A stretch of DNA of 64,000 nucleotides from Orobanche coerulescens (taxonomy: Eukaryota; Streptophyta; Magnoliopsida; Lamiales; Orobanchaceae). Positions within the stretch are counted from its first letter, which is position 1. Each line of letters opens with the position of its first letter. Position numbers and translations under genes: made by a program. Positions 1 through 11,030 of this stretch are shown here, in pieces. Location: the NCBI GenBank assembly GCA_033398695.1, contig JAWKAU010000037.1, positions 62,001 to 126,000 of the forward strand, written 5' to 3'. A model generated the notes under the pieces. That model was not told where the DNA came from. It did no database searches and saw only the letters and a program-made list of their open reading frames with translations.

Positions 1-582
1 AACACGTGCGCCGCCCACCCACATTCCAGAGACTTCTGGCTCGGCCAGTAGCGCGCAGCCTTTCAAAGCCAGAAGGGCGTGCGCTACGGCCGGCATGCGC
101 AGATGTCCGGCAAGAGCGTGCGCTACCCGCCGATCTCCTACCCGTAACCTTTCGCCTTATCGCTTTGCCGACTAGCGCAAGGCAGCCTAACCGCCATAGC
201 GTGCGCGCTTCCCGGCCGAAGGCGTGCTATTTTCCGGCCAGAAGCGTGCGCTACGCGGCCTCGCCGCAATCGCCGGCCGGCTCGCACTCGTCCGGCCAAG
301 GCTCGCAGCCCCGTCCGACCACCGTCCCCAACCGTCCGGCCAGTGTCCGACCACCATGATTCGACGACTCGATTTTCCGAAATCGCACGGAACGAACACG
401 ACAAAATACTCGGGGACAACATCATCGGTCCGAAATGAAAACAACGGATAACAAATCATCACCTACGGTCTTAGACGCCAAAATCAGTTGTCGAGAAAAT
501 AATACCGGAACTCGACAACCGGGAAATATCCGAAAAGAAAAAAAAATCCAAAATAACCGGAACGAAAATCGTGGGTATTACA
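1..582 (-). mobile_element. G1 element, 3' LTR (U3 end only)
   Basis: This is the U3 end of a gypsy-type LTR read on the minus strand; the rest lies left of the window. It ends on the plus strand in ...GGTATTACA (TG..CA convention on the minus strand). It aligns with 5625-6204, the same end of the other LTR of this element. The two copies share long blocks, such as the segment around 350-480 versus 5970-6100, but differ clearly in the GC-rich part at 1-330, so the insertion is not recent. The GC-rich part contains many GCGTGCGCTA-like words. The short ORFs here are not credible genes. Confidence 0.8.
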
Positions 583-1213
583 TTCTACCCCCCTAAAAAT
601 AAGTTTCGTCCCGAAACTTAAAACAAAAGCAAGGCGACTCTCGACAACACACCAGAACTCCATGTAGTATAAAGCCACTACGATCCGATTCAATACGCAA
701 GAATGCTTACGAAAAGCAACGAGCATGAATCGTTGCGGTTGATAAAACCGAGCAATACAAAAATCAAGTCACGATCCCAACGCTGAAAGGTATGAAATTC
801 CAATAACTCACAAATTTGGAAGATCAAATACGAAGACAATTTCCCAACACTTATGGAAATCGCAAAATGGCCCATATGTACAATAATCACGATTTCGAGG
901 TCAAACGATAATGATTGGACAACGACGAACGAATAGCAATGATCGAACAACAACGATAACCTTTGAAGTACATACCTCAAATCAAGACATCAATAACTTG
1001 TAGGAAGCACGAGGTGTTAGTTTCGAACACGGTTCACAAGAAATCGATCCGAACTTGGAAAGATCACAACGATATGTACATCAATTTGGAACAATATCAG
1101 AACTCGCTCGAATGACAAATGAGAGAAACAACACAAGGTCAGAAGCATTAACAAACACAATCGCCTCAATACGGTCGAACGAAACGGAAACGAGAAGAAG
1201 AAAAAAAATGCGG

Positions 1214-1256
1214 CATTACATCATATCACCTTTAAAAGAGGTTTCGTCCCCGAAAC
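1214..1256 (-). other. Second LTR-end/PPT-like junction inside G1
   Basis: CATTACA at 1214-1220 is followed by a pyrimidine-rich stretch (purine-rich on the minus strand) and then GTTTCGTCCCCGAAAC at 1241-1256. This is the same arrangement seen at the true LTR/internal borders at 582, 12832, 43945 and 59810. It could be a remnant of an earlier element or a duplicated 3' end within the internal region. Confidence 0.5.
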
Positions 1257-2394
1257 CTAAACAACGAAACGAAGTGTTTGAATATCAACCTTCCTGGCCA
1301 TATCCTCTTGGTCCCGCATCTAGTCTCCATAACCAACTGTACCGCGGTCACGGTCGCGCCCGCTGTCCCTCGGCATACTAAGTGGATTCTCACTCAATAC
1401 GATTGCACCACTTCGCAAAAATAAATATGCTAAAGTACCAACTTAGCATGACATATCACATAAGGTGACCAATAACAACTCGCAAGGAAAATCCACGAGG
1501 TATCCCTTTAAAGAAAATCTTTTGAAAATCATTGGATTTGTATGTTATTCAAAATAAACTTTAAAAGTACTTTTGGTACCTCGGGTTATTTCATCAAAAC
1601 TTGTAATCAACATACTCTAACTGCCTCATTTGAAATCATTTGCCAAATTAATAATTCGTTGTAACCGGCGTTATCAAAATCGTCATGCCTTTACTCATCA
1701 CCATCACCGTTAACAACCAACAAGTTAACCATGCAAGATCATCAAACCATTCCTACATACTCTAACATTTCCAAATCCGAGTTTGAACTTTACATCGAGT
1801 GAGATTTTTCATCTTTCACTATATATTTTTGAAAAAGAAATCGTATTGGTTTTTGAAAAAAAAAAATATTTTATGATGTGAAAGATTTTTGAAAATCATG
1901 TACTCGAATTATTCGAAAATACAATAGTACGTTAAAGTCATTTCTGAAAATTCTCCCAACACTACACAAGAATCAACGACGGTAGCATTTTACAAAATGT
2001 TCAAGATATTTTAAAACAACTCTTTCAATACCGTCGAGGTTTTATTTGAGAATCCTAGGCCGGCTCGCAAATTTCAAACAATTTCCAAAGTTCATACAAA
2101 GCCGCCGGCATAATCGCAACGTCAAATTAGTTTCAAAAATTGATTTCCGCAACTTGCACAAACTTATGAAAGTTTTAGGAAAACATTTCGAACACACACA
2201 CAGCAGACATAATTTATCAACTCATCGAACAAAATCAATTATCACTTAGCGCGAATGAAAGGTTACAGCACTCGTCCACATCAAACGGTTGTCATCACTA
2301 GACAACGCACATAGAATACAGTCACAGACGACTGACTGTAGAAAGTTAGACCTAACGGCTAAAATGCGGTTTCACATCCTCTGTCCCAGCTAAC

Positions 2395-2522
2395 TAACGC
2401 ACGCTACAACAATTATTTAGCGTACACTATTCATGCTGCATTAGCGCGCGTTACAACAACATTAGCGTGCGCTACTCATGCTACATTAGCGCGCGCTAGC
2501 CTTGTACTTAGCGTGCGCTAAC
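2395..2522. repeat. Cluster of TAGCGYGCGCTA-type palindromes (G1 internal)
   Basis: About six copies of a 12-bp near-palindrome (TTAGCGCGCGTTA, TTAGCGTGCGCTA, TTAGCGCGCGCTA and variants) occur within about 130 bp, spaced roughly 20-30 bp. The same motif clusters beside LTR promoters elsewhere in the window; here it lies outside an LTR as currently delimited. Confidence 0.75.
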
Positions 2523-3238
2523 AGCTCAAATTCAGCACGTGATTACGAACATATATACAACATTACTAAAATCATTGGTCACAAATAAACAACAACACGT
2601 TCGAGTCTCAAAGCCATTGATTCGACACTTCATGAGAAACCATCAAAAGACAATTGTTATTCAAAAACCGAATTCTCACCTCTTATTAAAGAGAGCTATC
2701 TCAATGCACACAAATCGAACGACCCAGCATTCACATCATAGTTTTAATTTAAAAGTGGCAACACTGCCCGGACAACAAGAATATCATCAAGTATTTGTCG
2801 ACTAACAGTCATAAAACCGATAAGTTGAAAACGAGAGTCACGTCTTCTCTACATTTTGTAAACTTCACTTGGGTTCAAAAATCGAGTTTGAAAACTTATA
2901 ATATAAAATGAAAATAAAATATCGGTAGTTGGATTTCTCCAAAAATTTTGACCTTGAGGTCATCATACGAAAATCAAACAACATAGGCCACATACTCACA
3001 ACTCACCTTTAACTCCACATCATAACAAAAAATCATACAAGCTCGTATATCACAAGGCACAATATAGTATGGAGACTTACATCCACAGGTCGCACGAAGA
3101 TGATGGCTGCACCTCGATACTAATCACGGCCGACATCACAGACGACGCGTCGCGACACGACTTAGACAAACACAATCTGACAGAACAAGACACGACAATA
3201 CCCGACTGGACCCGACAGCCTAGGTTTCCGCAACCTAA

Positions 3239-3250
3239 GCTCTGATACCA
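3239..3250 (-). other. Primer binding site, initiator Met tRNA (G1)
   Basis: On the minus strand the sequence is TGGTATCAGAGC, the standard plant retrotransposon site complementary to the 3' end of initiator-Met tRNA. It lies 4 bp inside the 5' LTR that begins (plus coordinates) at 3255. This fixes the orientation of G1 as minus. Confidence 0.92.
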
Positions 3251-3635
3251 TAAATGTAACACCCCCAATTTCAAACCGGAAATATTACACGCCACAGACC
3301 CTCTCCGTGAGGATCCACCAGGCTAGACATCAAAACTACACAATAAATTACATACCGACATGATAAAATAACAAATCCGTAGACCAACTTGGTCTTTCGT
3401 CACTAACATACAAGTCAAAAATACACATTTCCATCTCGACTCGTACCCGTATAAGGGTAAAATACACTCACAAACCAAAAGTACGACAGAAGAAAGACCA
3501 TACACAAACTCGGACTGACTGTATCCAACACTGGCCTTCGTATGATTAGTATCGTTCACCTTCCATCATCCTCTGCGCCGATCCTGTGTTTTTCTCCCAA
3601 ACCTGCATGTACCTGGATGCAAAAACAGACATCCA

Positions 3636-3653
3636 CCCCCGAATACTCGGGGG
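3636..3653 (-). other. Conserved LTR hairpin CCCCCGA-N4-TCGGGGG
   Basis: A perfect 7-bp inverted repeat around a 4-nt loop, followed by TTAGCAAAA. The same hairpin recurs at 10157-10174 in the G2 LTR, and in shortened form at about 42093-42105 in the Tekay LTR. It falls in the transcribed U5 part of each LTR. Confidence 0.65.
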
Positions 3654-4194
3654 TTAGCAAAACTCCACTGTTTTGCTAGTACAAGTATAAAGTGCAAATA
3701 CGAGCCATACAAAACACATTCCGAGAATACAACAAAAGACTTTCCGAGCTATTTGATAATTGAAATAGTTCAAGTCTTGAAAGTAGAAACCAAAACAAGA
3801 AAGCACTTTGAAAACATTTTCAAATCTCGGGAGTTTTCGAAAACATTTGCGATAGTAAAGTTCTTAATTCTTCGAAAGCCACTTAGGGTCACAGCCCCAA
3901 AGTTCATTTTTCCAAAAATGCAAAACCGATTAACAAAACATGGGGTTCACAACCCAATTCATTCCAGTCACCAAACACAGAGTCCACGACCCGATCATTC
4001 CGATCACTAAACACAAGGTCCATGACCCGATCATCCACTTCAATTCACTTCCAAAAATTCATTACACATAACACATTATTTTTATGCCATTTTAGCCAAA
4101 CACCAAGACTCGATATATAATGTCTCTCGACTCCGAGCAACAAGCATTGTGATACTCCGGACATATCACAATTAATCAACAGTACAAACACTCT

Positions 4195-4380
4195 GGCAAT
4201 TCTCGTGACCCGGTCCAGCCCCCTGGTCCCGCCTTAAGGCCACCAAGTCCCTGTGTGGCCCTTCGAGCAATCCCAAGGTGAGAATGCCCACTGGTAACCT
4301 CGCGACCCGGTCCAGCCGCTAAGCCACTGTGTCCCCGTGTGACCCCGTCGAGTCAATCCCCGAGTGAGAGTACCCGAGAA
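4195..4380. repeat. Diverged tandem duplication in the G1 LTR
   Basis: Two adjacent copies of roughly 100 bp each contain a GACCCGGTCCAGCC block, then a CTGTGTxxCC block, a TCGAG block and a GTGAGAxTxCCC block. Copy 1 begins near 4205 and copy 2 near 4306. Confidence 0.65.
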
Positions 4381-4438
4381 AAACCTTACAACTCTCATCA
4401 ATTCACATTTTCAAAACCACAATCCTCAAGAGTCAATC

Positions 4439-4441
<3 letters not shown>

Positions 4442-4476
<35 letters not shown>
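4442..4476. repeat. (TA)n microsatellite
   Basis: An uninterrupted alternating AT run of about 35 bp inside the G1 5' LTR. Confidence 0.97.
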
Positions 4477-4479
<3 letters not shown>

Positions 4480-5512
4480 GAGGTATTTTGCTAAAATGGC
4501 CATGTTATCCAACACATACTCACGACCCAGAATTAATACTATCCACAAAGAAACACACTTATCTCATCAACACCAAAAGACAACAACCAATATCACACAA
4601 CTCATATATCCACCGATAACCACATGACTCCACACACAATTCATAACAAGAGGATTTAACCATAAATTACCGACGACATATTCACACATATTGACATCAC
4701 CCGAAAGTAGGGAGATCCTATACTCAACACTAACACACATAGTCAATAAGCACATTAACTCCCGAACACAAGAGTCGTCCTTTAAGAAAACTATGATTGT
4801 AAATATACCGATTCTTTTAAGAAAAGTTTGTAAATATTCATTTAGCACATATTGTCAATTTTCAATCATTATATTCACAAAACACGTAATGTATGGGCAA
4901 GATACTTGCCTCGATAAACGATGCCGGACACTCCGATGAACATGGCTCAACCAGGAAACCTCGAATGCCCACAACCCTCCGGCGGAAACGACGGTAACAT
5001 AACCGATCGGGAAACGGAGAACGGAAGGGTTCCGACTCAAGTTCTTCGCAAGGAATCTGACCCTAACATAATACCGTCAATAATCAACGATCGTACGAGG
5101 AAGAATACTCGCAGAACGCCCAAAACCCCCCCTCTAAGGATTTTCACCGGACACCTTCAAGGCACCGATTAGGAACTCAACAAAACGAAGAATATTTAAC
5201 AATCGAACCATGGATCAACAAGGAAATTGGTATAATATGACTTAATAATCATCAATCAATCACAAATATAAGTTATCACGGATCAAACGGGCGAAAACAA
5301 CCAAAACCCCCAATTTTCCCAAAACTAGGATTTTAAGAAAACTAACCTTGATTCGCTGGATTGAAGGATGTTATGGAGTGATTAATCGATGATATGAGCT
5401 CCAAAACTTCGTGGATTAGTTGTATAATAACATGCCTTCGTCACCTCCAAGAACCCAGCCGCGGAAGAGAAAGGGAGAAAATGAAAAATGAGTGCAAACA
5501 GGACTGCTCGGT

Positions 5513-5570
5513 AATATTTATACTAGTGCAGTCTAGCGTGCGCTAGACTGCCGAGCTAGCGTGCGCTAGC
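5513..5570 (-). promoter_or_regulatory. G1 LTR promoter: TATA box with two upstream palindromes
   Basis: On the minus strand TATAAATATT lies at 5522-5513. Immediately upstream of it are CTAGCGTGCGCTAG (5533-5546) and GCTAGCGTGCGCTAGC (5555-5570), both near-perfect palindromes. The placement relative to the LTR ends suits a U3 core promoter. Confidence 0.65.
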
Positions 5571-6204
5571 GGGCGGTCATGATCGAGAATGTTCGGCCGG
5601 GCCCGCCATCATGCGCTGAACACGTGCGCTGTCGGCCCAGCCACATTCCAGACTTCGGCTCGGCCAGTAGCGTGCGCAGCCTTTCAAAGCCGTAGAAGGC
5701 ACTACTACGGCCGGCCAGAAGAAGTTGTCCGGCGAAGGCGTGCGCTACCGCCGATCTCCCGCCCGTAACCTTCGCCCATCGCTTTGCCGACTAGCGCGCG
5801 GCAGCCTAACCGCCATAGCGTGCGCGCTTCCTCGGCCGAAGCGTGCCATTTTCCGGCCGTAGCGTGCGCTACGCCGGTTCCTGTCGCAACCGCCCGGCCA
5901 GTGCCTGCACTCATCCGGCCAGTGCCTGCAGCCGTCCGGCCACCACCCCCAACCGTCCGGCCAGTGTCCGACCACCATGATTCGACGACTCGATTTTCCG
6001 AAATCGCACGGAACGAACACGACAAAATACTCGGGGACAACATCATCGGTCCGAAATGAAAACAACGGATAACAAATCATCACCTACGGTCTTAGACGCC
6101 AAAATCAGTTGTCGAGAAAATAATACCGGAACTCAACAACCGGGAAATATCCAAAAAGAAAAAAAAAATCTAAAATTATCGGAACGAAAATCGTGGGTAT
6201 TACA

Positions 6205-6564
6205 CATGCAGGTTTTCGGGAGCAAGACACAGGATCGGTACGAGGGATGATGAAAGACGAATGATACTAATCACAGGAAGGCCAGTTTTGGGTTCAGTTA
6301 GTCGGAGTCCATTGTATTGTCTTTTTTCGCTGCTGTATTATCTATGTTTTGAAGTATTTTACCCTTGCGTGGGTATGAGTCTGGATAGGGTTATGTATTT
6401 TTGATTTTTAAGACAGTGATAAAAGACCAAATCGGTCTAATGGTTCGTGATTATGCCATGTCGGCATGTAATGTATTATGTTGTTTCGATGTTTAGCCTG
6501 ATGGATCCTCACAGAGAGAGTCTGCGGTGTGTATTATTCCCGGTTAGATTCTGGGGGTGTTACA
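6205..6564 (+). mobile_element. Terminal fragment of a plus-strand LTR related to G1/G2
   Basis: 6205-6290 is recognisably the reverse complement of the 3530-3615 part of the G1 LTR, and the fragment ends GGGGGTGTTACA at 6564. It is therefore the 3' end of an LTR in plus orientation. No primer binding site follows it, so it is a 3' LTR or a solo LTR. Element G1 is inserted into it and its left part lies outside the window. Confidence 0.75.
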
Positions 6565-9322
6565 ATACGTGTATCTACACGATTTTTGCTGCCAAGTTAT
6601 TGAAAATAGAATTGGAGCATTTGAAATGTGCACGAACCTTCGCTTTAGGATGATGGTAGCCATCATCTCCGGCGAACAAGTTAACTGGTTCCAAATTGTT
6701 TTGAATAGGATACAGGAGGAGGCCGCCAAGCCTGTCGCAGAAGAAATCCTTCGACCTCATCCTCAACTACATCCTAACTCACTGTGGTGTGCCGCAGTCT
6801 CGAGGTGCCAAGAAGATTGGCCCTGGAAAATTTATAGATAGGAGCAAGCACTGTATTCAACAGAGACGGATTATTCTCTAGCAGGCCTCATCCCCGGACT
6901 ATGCATATTTCTGATGATCATAGGGATGTTACAATGAAGGATGTGCATGAGGAGAAGAAGAGAAAAAGAAGTATCTCTGACAGCAAGTCACCTGAGGCTG
7001 CAGAGAATCCAAAGAAAAAGCTCAAGAAAGCTTCCAAGATCAAGCCTACAACGGCTACAAGCCACTGTAGATGTCCCAATGGCGCAACCTTCTGTTCAAA
7101 TCCCCAAGGGCGCAACCACTTCGGAAGAGATAGTTTTTGCAAAAATTGCAGATCCCGAGCCAGTGGCGGCTATGACGGATGATCAACTATTTGCCAAGTT
7201 GGAAGGCACTGGCAAATCGGCTGCCCATTCGGAGCCGAGAGCCGCCTCTCCTGTACGGGAACCCACACCAATACAGGATCCCTCTCTTATCAGGGTACCA
7301 ACCCCTGTTAGGGATCCCTCTCCAATACAGGCTCCCATATCTATTTCGGATCCCATCCCTACAGTAGACCCAATTACTGTAAGGAGTCCCTCCCCGACAG
7401 TACTCATCAATGAAACACTTCTCCAGGTACATATTGATCAAGCCTTTGAGCGCTTTGTATTTTGGAAAAACTACAGGGTCACCCCTTACGACGTCCTGTA
7501 CAATTGGGAAGAGTGGAAAGAAGAAGAAAATTTCGTTCTGGAGGTGACGGATACCCAGAACGTCGAAGTCTTAATTCAATGGGATAATAACTTTTGCCGT
7601 GAGCTGATTTCAAAAATCTATCTGGCAAAAGAAAAGGCTCGATTGAAAAGGGAAGTCCCAATCTAATGAAAGAACTCCCTCTTATGACCACCAGTCCGAC
7701 CCGGACTCAGATGCCGACGACGACGCTCTTTAGGCCGGTGTGAGGATCAGTCGTGAAGAAGCACGGGAAGGAGAAATGTCCCATATGCAAGACCAACAGG
7801 GTCAGGGGACCTCAGAAAGACATCAGTCCCCCACCCCTCAATAGGAAGCCACTCAGGACAAACAGGATGAATCAGTCCCTCGTGTACAACAAGAAGTTCC
7901 TGATCATGAAGACAAGCCTGTCTCTGACCAAGAAAAAGAAGCCCGTGCCATCCGACGAAAGGAATCAATCCCTGTGCCGGAGAAGACGAAATCTGAGAGT
8001 CATCAGGAGGATTCAGTCCCTTATGTACGCCCGACTACAGAAAATCAAACAGCTCAGGAGGAACCAGTCCCTCCTGTTCCCTAGACTGAAGAAACCGCAC
8101 AACCTTCCGAATCACCTGCTTCTGAAGCACCTGCCGCTGATGAGCCCGTGCAAAATGCTCCTGCATCTCCCATCTCTGAGCTCCAAGTCAGATTCCGATG
8201 ATGGATTCTTGCCGGAAAATAGACCACGACACCCTAATCACCATGTGGTTATATGTCAACTCAGCGAGTCCGAGGATGAAAAGCTAGCGCACCCTGGCTC
8301 CCCGCGAACTGAGGCCTGGATCGAGCAACTCCATGCAATCCGCCGACAGACTGTATTCATGCAAGACGCAGTGAAGGCATTGTACGATGTCAGAAAAGAG
8401 CTCGATTGGATGAGAGAGACATCTAAGGATGAGCTCTCTGGCCTAAATAATGCAATCTTTAATGTCGAGGATGCGCTCCGTCTAATGCCTAATGCATATA
8501 GAAAGTGCTCAGTCAACTACAGGTGTATCAGGAGATACTCCTTAGGCAAGAATAGGAGTATCTCAGAGCATCCAAAGCCAAGAATGTCGCCGCCCTTCAA
8601 GAGACTAGATCCAGACTGTCAGGACATGACAAGAAAATTGATGACATGTATCTGGTGCTCAGTACTCTTGTTGACAAAATCACGAATCTGGAGGCCAAAC
8701 AGGACAAAGCTATGCATATCCTCGAACAAATTGATGCAAAGGTCACAGATCTTGATGATGCCAAAAAGGGGGAAGAAACCATAGAGGCTGCCCGACAAGA
8801 GAGAGAGAGAAAGAAATTGACGCTGCTCTAGAAGATAGTATTGTTGCTGCAATAGGCCGTATGGCCACGCCTGCGAAAGGATACAGGATAGCTGGTTCTC
8901 GTCCGGAGTTCCATGGTACAAACTTTCCATGGAAGAACAACGTGCAAAGACCACCCGAGATTCATCTGCTTTCTAACTGACAACCTACAGCTGATGAAGT
9001 AAAGGACTGGAGGAAAATCGAACTGATGAGATACTTTGTTAAACTCATTAGGGAATCCACCATGTTCAACAGGTTTAAGATGCTAGCGGAGGCTGCAGAT
9101 GAATTTGCGAGGCTGTTAGCAGAAGGATTGCTTCCCTTGCAAATTTCGATGAAATCAAGGCACCGAAAAAGTGATCGGCTCACCCATCCCGATGACTGGA
9201 TACTTGCTTTAGACCAATACACTGAAGGAAGAGCGATCTACAGGGATCGAGGCAAGGATTCCCTAATCAATTGGTGGAAAGAGACCGAGAATGATCCTGA
9301 CAGGAGACCTTGGAGACATTAG
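6565..9322 (+). pseudogene. Unrecognised ORF-rich segment, decayed multi-frame coding sequence
   Basis: Codon-like sequence runs on the plus strand in shifting frames. 6557-6841 encodes about 94 residues. 6941-7666 encodes 241 residues with a basic N-terminus and a Pro/Ser-rich stretch repeating a (V/I)(R/Q)xP(S/T)P(I/V) pattern around residues 95-145, then a Trp-rich globular part (FVFWKNYRV, NWEEWKEEE). 7753-8784 is highly basic with repeated RNQSL. 8646-8831 is coiled-coil-like and ends DDAKKGEE. 9026-9322 encodes 98 residues. I do not recognise a Pfam-level domain. The layout (Pro-rich spacer, coiled coil, DAKKGE tail) reminds me of large ORFs of unclassified LARD-type elements in some asterids, but that is an impression. 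It lacks RT and integrase. Frames must be joined by splicing or have decayed. Confidence 0.45.
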
Positions 9323-9787
9323 CAATATAGAAATTAGCTTGGATGCCCCTTTCTCACTGTATTTATTCTAACTTTGCAGTATACATTCTCTGTAATTTTC
9401 CTCTCAAGCATTGTAATATTCTGATTCTTATCAATAAAATTCAATTTTTGTTTAAATATTACAGCTCGTAATCTACACTTACTGTTTGATTACGAATTTA
9501 TTTTATTTGCCAAGTATAAAACTTGATAAGCCTAAAGCTATAAGAACTTGTCCGCGAACAGTTCATAGGTTAAGTTGTATTCAACCTAGATCACACTGTA
9601 AGATTGTGCATGCGCGCCAATCATAAGTTTAAAATTGTAATATACATTAATGTATATTCCTGTAGATGCTCTCAAATTCTTAGAACTTGCCTGCGAGCAG
9701 TTCACATTCTTTTTAGAGTAAGTGCTGAAGATCAGAACATTCGACAGAAGACCAAGAGTCAGCCTTTCTGGATCAAGAAGTTATCTT
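9323..9787 (+). other. 3' flank of the 6565-9322 segment with poly(A) signal
   Basis: AATAAAATTC (AATAAA near 9433) follows the last ORF by about 110 bp. A repeated phrase, AGAACTTGTCCGCGAACAGTTC near 9543 and AGAACTTGCCTGCGAGCAGTTC near 9681, lies about 135 bp apart. This could be part of an LTR or the 3' untranslated region. It is cut at 9788 by the G2 LTR. Confidence 0.4.
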
Positions 9788-10156
9788 TGTAACACCCCCA
9801 ATCCACTCAGGGATATTACACGCCGTAGACCCTTTTTTCAAAGATCTACCAGGCTGGTAACAAAACTCAAACATCTCAACATCGCCTTTAAGGTTAAAAT
9901 GACCCAGTAGACCGATTTGGTCTTTCAATTAATACACACAACTCAATCTCAATACATACCCACACAGGGGTCAAAATACAACACACTCCCGTACAACGGA
10001 AAAAATACTACAGCGGAAATAACTACAACTAAACCAATACAACATTGTACGGGTCCTCATGTGATTAGTATCGATCATCATTCATCATCATTCGTGCCAA
10101 CCCTGTGTTATGATCTCCAAAACCTGAATGAACCTGGACACAAAACAGACATCCAC

Positions 10157-10174
10157 CCCCCGATTACTCGGGGG
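10157..10174 (-). other. Conserved LTR hairpin (second copy)
   Basis: CCCCCGA, a 4-nt loop and TCGGGGG, followed by GTTAGCAAAA, in the same position of the G2 LTR as 3636-3653 in G1. Confidence 0.65.
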
Positions 10175-10614
10175 TTAGCAAAATTACATTATTTTGCTAG
10201 TGCAAGTATAAAGTGCAAATACGAGTCATACAAATCGTATTCCAAGAATAATAATCAGGAATCCTCAAAGATTCAATCATAACGAAAGGAAATACTTCCC
10301 GAGACAGAGAGTTTGAGTAAAACTTTCCAAATTTGAAAGATCGCAAATCAAGAGAACAATTTATAAAATGTTTTTAAAATGCCCTCGGAAGTTTTAGTGG
10401 AAAACCATTTAGGATTATCGAATCCTTCTCTTTTCAAAAACCAAAAGGGGACACGTCCCCAAAGATTTGCTTTCTCAAATAAAAAACAATAATAACTAAC
10501 GGGGTCCACAACCCACACCACGTGTCCTCGAAGGACATAAAATCATCAAAATATAACCACCCAAGATACAAAACCTTGGTAACACGTCCAAGGTACTTGA
10601 CCCTGGAAACACAC

Positions 10615-11030
10615 ATCCACAATCATATCCATGATACCGTGATCGCTTGCCACGCATCACCGTAAGTCTTCTTAGGCTCTCACGGTTGGACCGATCACTT
10701 GCCGCGTCCTGACCACCATGATCACATGCCATGTCTCACGCAGACCTCATCCGAACATCACGGCTGGACTATGACCACACATTCACAAATCACACAATAC
10801 TACGGTAGACATCACAATATCAAGCAACAAAACACGTCCGTAATCATATCCCTGATACCGTGATCGCTTTCCACGTATCACCGTAAGTCTTCTTAGGTTC
10901 TCATAGTTGGGGCGATCACTCGCCGCGTCCTGACCACCATGATCACATGCCATATGTCACCGTAGACCTCGTCCGAACATCACGATTGGACTATGACCAC
11001 ACATTCACAAATCACACATCACAATACACC
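10615..11030. repeat. Tandem repeat, unit about 223 bp, two copies
   Basis: The block with TGATACCGTGATCGCTT, CACCGTAAGTCTTCTTAGG, CGCGTCCTGACCACC and GGACTATGACCACACATTC occurs first from about 10618 and again from about 10841. The copies match closely with scattered transitions. Confidence 0.85.

Larger units (their letters stand above)
583..3254 (-). mobile_element. G1 internal region, non-coding (non-autonomous)
   Basis: This is the internal domain between the two G1 LTRs. I find no gag, protease, RT, RNase H or integrase motif in any frame, so the element would depend on enzymes from relatives. Just inside the 3' LTR (minus sense) is a purine-rich tract at about 583-596, then the inverted repeat GTTTCGTCCCGAAAC at 603-617. 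Related autonomous elements end their pol region there. 660-1210 and 1260-2390 are A-rich sequence without recognisable content. Large LTRs plus a coding-free core resemble LARD-type derivatives. Confidence 0.7.
3255..6204 (-). mobile_element. G1 element, complete 5' LTR (~2.95 kb)
   Basis: The LTR runs from TGTAACACCCCC (3255) to GGTATTACA (6204); read on the minus strand it starts TGTAATACCC and ends GGTGTTACA. The primer site at 3239-3250 abuts it. It carries a TATA box with palindromes (5513-5570), a conserved hairpin (3636-3653), a conserved GATACTTGCCTCG box (4901-4913), a tandem duplication (4195-4380) and a (TA)n tract. The small ORFs inside are incidental. Its outer edge (6204/6205) joins a related LTR in the opposite orientation. 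The expected target duplication there (CATGC, 6205-6209) cannot be checked because the other end is outside the window. Confidence 0.85.

Noticed and set aside
6..462. Overlapping ORFs on both strands in GC-rich sequence
   Set aside because: They lie inside an LTR, arise from low stop-codon frequency in GC-rich repeats and begin with non-ATG or arbitrary starts; the homologous stretch at 5700-6080 has different frames.
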